From the NCBI GenBank assembly GCA_003131625.1, contig PKVY01000019.1, positions 1 through 44,488 of the forward strand: a stretch of 44,488 nucleotides of DNA, given 5' to 3'. Every line of letters starts with the position of its first letter. Positions within the stretch are counted from its first letter, which is position 1. Source of the DNA: Acidobacterium sp. (GTDB lineage: Bacteria; Acidobacteriota; Terriglobia; Terriglobales; Acidobacteriaceae). Below are positions 42,456-44,488 of the stretch, in pieces. A program made the position numbers and the translations under genes. The notes under the pieces were generated by a model, which had not been told where the DNA came from, did not search any database, and saw only the letters and a program-made list of their open reading frames with translations.

Positions 42456-44488
42456 ATGACCGCAACTCCCCTCGAAATCCGGAACAGCATTTCGTCTTCG
42501 CAACTGCGCGAACAGACGTTTGACGCCTTCCGTCGCTGGGGCTATTTGCAGGCCCAGCTCGATCCCCTCGACCAATACCTCACTCCGATGCCCCTTCCCG
42601 AACTCGCCCTCGACAACGAATTCGTCACAGAGGCCCGCCGCATTTACTGCGCAACCATCGGCGCGGAGTTCATGCACATCCCCTTCCGCGATCGCCGCGA
42701 GTGGATCGCACATCGTCTCGAAATTCCGACCCCGGCCCCAGACCAGAACCACATCCTCCAGCTCCTCACCCGCGCTGACATCTTTGAGCAGGTCATTCAG
42801 TCTCGCTATCTCGGAACCAAGCGCTTCTCCCTCGAAGGCGTCACCGCCCTCATTCCTTTCCTCGATGAGCTGCTCAACCGCTCCGCCGAGCTCGGCGCGC
42901 AGCGCGTCATCTTAGGGATGAGCCACCGTGGCCGCCTCAGCGTGATGGTGAACACCTTGGGCAAATCGCCGGTCGACATCTTCGCCCGGTTTGAGGATGT
43001 CGACCCCCGCAGTATCCTCGGCGGAGGCGACGTCAAGTACCACATTGGCGCGACCGGCGAATTCCCTGCCCGCAATGGCAGCACGGTCGCGCTGCACCTC
43101 GTCTCGAATCCAAGTCATCTCGAGGCTGTCGATCCGGTGGCCATGGGCCGCGCCCGCGCCCGCCAGGACCGCTATGGCAGCGACGGCATCGACCGCGTCC
43201 TGCCCGTCATCATCCATGGTGACGCGGCTTTCGCCGGCCAGGGAATCTGGGCGGAGACCATGAACCTCGGTTCCATCGACGGCTACTCCGTCGGTGGCGG
43301 CATTCACATCGTCGTCAACAATCTCATCGGATTCACCGCCGAGCCCGAGGAGACGAACTCCACGCGCTTCTCAACCGATCTGGCCAAGCGCCTCCCCATC
43401 CCCATCTTTCACGTCAACGCCGAAGACCCCGCGGCATTCGTGCGCATCGCCACCCTCGCCGCCGAGTACCGCTACCAGTTCCACACCGACGTTGTCATCG
43501 ACCTCATCGGTTATCGCCGCCACGGGCACAGCGAAGTCGACGACCCCACCGTCACCCAGCCGCTGCGCTACGCGAAGATCAAAAATCATCCGCCGCTCTA
43601 CGAACTCTACGCGAAGCAAATCGGCGTTGACGTCTCAGCGAAGGTGACGGAACTGCAGACGGAATTCGCCGACGCGCAGAAGAAAGCCACCGCGGTCCGC
43701 AAAAAGCCCGTGCTGGTCGAAATGCCGGACTACTGGAGCCGCTACCAGGGCGGCCCGTATCGCGCTGAGCTCGAAGTCGACACCGGTTTAGATCGCAACA
43801 CGATCCAAACCGTCTCCGAAAGGCTGGCGTCGTATCCCGCGGACTTCCACATTCATCCCAAGATCAAAAAGCTGCTCGAACAGCGCGTCGCCATGGGCCG
43901 CGGGCAGCATCCCTTCGATTACGGCATGGCCGAAGCCGTCGCCTTCGGCTCGCTCCTGCTCAACGGCACGCCCGTACGCCTGAGCGGCCAGGACAGCCAG
44001 CGCGGTACCTTCAACCAGCGCCACAGCGTGCTCATCGACATCGAAAACGAGCAGCACTGGCTTCCGCTCAACCACATCGATCCGAACCAGGCACACTTTA
44101 CCGTTTACAACTCGATCCTCTCCGAGGCCGGCGTCATGGGTTTCGAGTACGGTTACAGCCGCGATTACCCGGAGGCACTGGTGCTGTGGGAAGCGCAGTT
44201 CGGCGACTTCGCCAACGGCGCGCAAATTGTCATCGATCAGTTCATCGCCGCCGCCGAAGACAAGTGGGGCCTGCTCAGCGGCCTCACCTTGCTGTTGCCC
44301 CACGGCTACGAAGGCCAGGGTCCTGAGCATTCCAGCGCCCGCATCGAGCGCTACCTCCAGCTCGCCGCGCGTGACAATATTCAGATCTGCCAGCCGTCCA
44401 CCGCCGCGCAGTATTTCCACCTGCTGCGCCGTCAGGCGCGCATCGCCAAGCAGCGGCCCCTAGTTGTGATGACGCCGAAGTCGCTGCT
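42456..44488 (+). CDS. sucA: 2-oxoglutarate dehydrogenase E1 component (5' part, cut by window end)
   Basis: The thiamine-diphosphate E1 subunit of the TCA-cycle 2-oxoglutarate dehydrogenase. The frame is open from the ATG at 42456 through the last base (about 677 of a usual 800-930 codons). Visible: an N-terminal YLQAQLDPL, the family SRYLGTKRFSLEG and GMSHRGRLSVMVN, GDVKYHIGATGEF, the ThDP/Mg region HGDAAFAGQGIWAETMNLG to NNLIGFTAEP, RRHGHSEVDDPTVTQPL, and the transketolase-like core with RLSGQDSQRGTFNQRHSV and GYSRDYPEALVLWEAQFGDF. The first start-proximal sequence lacks the usual E2-binding extension of E. coli in recognisable form. Confidence 0.95.
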   Translation, partial: MTATPLEIRNSISSSQLREQTFDAFRRWGYLQAQLDPLDQYLTPMPLPELALDNEFVTEARRIYCATIGAEFMHIPFRDRREWIAHRLEIPTPAPDQNHILQLLTRADIFEQVIQSRYLGTKRFSLEGVTALIPFLDELLNRSAELGAQRVILGMSHRGRLSVMVNTLGKSPVDIFARFEDVDPRSILGGGDVKYHIGATGEFPARNGSTVALHLVSNPSHLEAVDPVAMGRARARQDRYGSDGIDRVLPVIIHGDAAFAGQGIWAETMNLGSIDGYSVGGGIHIVVNNLIGFTAEPEETNSTRFSTDLAKRLPIPIFHVNAEDPAAFVRIATLAAEYRYQFHTDVVIDLIGYRRHGHSEVDDPTVTQPLRYAKIKNHPPLYELYAKQIGVDVSAKVTELQTEFADAQKKATAVRKKPVLVEMPDYWSRYQGGPYRAELEVDTGLDRNTIQTVSERLASYPADFHIHPKIKKLLEQRVAMGRGQHPFDYGMAEAVAFGSLLLNGTPVRLSGQDSQRGTFNQRHSVLIDIENEQHWLPLNHIDPNQAHFTVYNSILSEAGVMGFEYGYSRDYPEALVLWEAQFGDFANGAQIVIDQFIAAAEDKWGLLSGLTLLLPHGYEGQGPEHSSARIERYLQLAARDNIQICQPSTAAQYFHLLRRQARIAKQRPLVVMTPKSL

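Noticed and set aside
41219-42490. 423-residue minus-strand frame
   Set aside because: Opposite the CPBP protease gene and through the repeat element; Glu/Gly/Arg-rich shadow composition.

Overview
The window looks like a chromosomal segment of a GC-rich acidobacterium (Terriglobia/Acidobacteriaceae type). This is inferred from gene content and style: an acidobacterial-type long FtsX/MacB permease, lactonase-like propeller lipoproteins, a phenol-pathway-type outer-membrane protein, the split glycine decarboxylase gcvPA/gcvPB, and many small membrane proteins. No rRNA, tRNA or CRISPR array was recognised.

Layout. 1-1.4 kb: fabH and a small membrane protein. 1.4-6.4 kb: an accessory, visibly less GC-rich stretch. 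It has a repeat-rich non-coding zone with a G-quadruplex-like tract and terminator, then an AAA+ ATPase gene coupled to a subtilisin-like protease gene. The protease is split by a one-base frameshift in a C5 run, and a near-perfect 20-bp palindrome lies upstream. 6.4-13 kb: a propeller lipoprotein, then a co-directional block with an acyl-CoA carboxyltransferase, three membrane proteins, an HMG-CoA-lyase-like enzyme and mtnA; the carboxylase and lyase together suggest leucine/isovalerate breakdown. 13-15.7 kb: a ribbon-helix-helix (RHH) protein plus membrane protein pair with three 11-bp operator-like repeats, scoB without scoA, and a HigBA-like toxin-antitoxin pair. 15.8-22 kb: a membrane diguanylate cyclase, a secreted Gly/Tyr/His-rich protein, a 1069-residue exported Sel1-repeat/CHAT protease-like protein, and a ferritin-like protein. 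22-25.6 kb: a tonB 3' remnant, a class II aldolase translationally coupled to a radical SAM gene, a membrane protein, and a solitary sugar-binding lipoprotein. 25.6-34.7 kb: an ABC-type permease, a polysaccharide deacetylase, a deoxynucleoside kinase, a membrane glycosyltransferase coupled to an MFS exporter, another MFS gene, and an outer-membrane protein.

34.7-41.3 kb: the glycine cleavage operon (gcvT-gcvH-gcvPA-gcvPB), followed by a SIS-domain isomerase. Between gcvH and gcvPA sits a 584-bp module with perfect 13-bp inverted ends made of 9-bp CACAGAG repeats, carrying a GxxExxY-family gene. A gene-less relative of the module (154 bp) lies just before sucA. 41.3-44.5 kb: a CPBP membrane protease and the 5' two thirds of sucA, cut by the window end.

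Two families of short tandem repeats recur in intergenic DNA: a 7-bp CCTG family (four clear arrays, one forming the end of gcvPB) and the 9-bp CACAGAG family that bounds the GxxExxY module. The least ordinary items are the GxxExxY module inside the gcv operon, the AAA+/subtilase pair, the Sel1-CHAT protein, and the RHH/membrane-protein pair with helically phased repeats.
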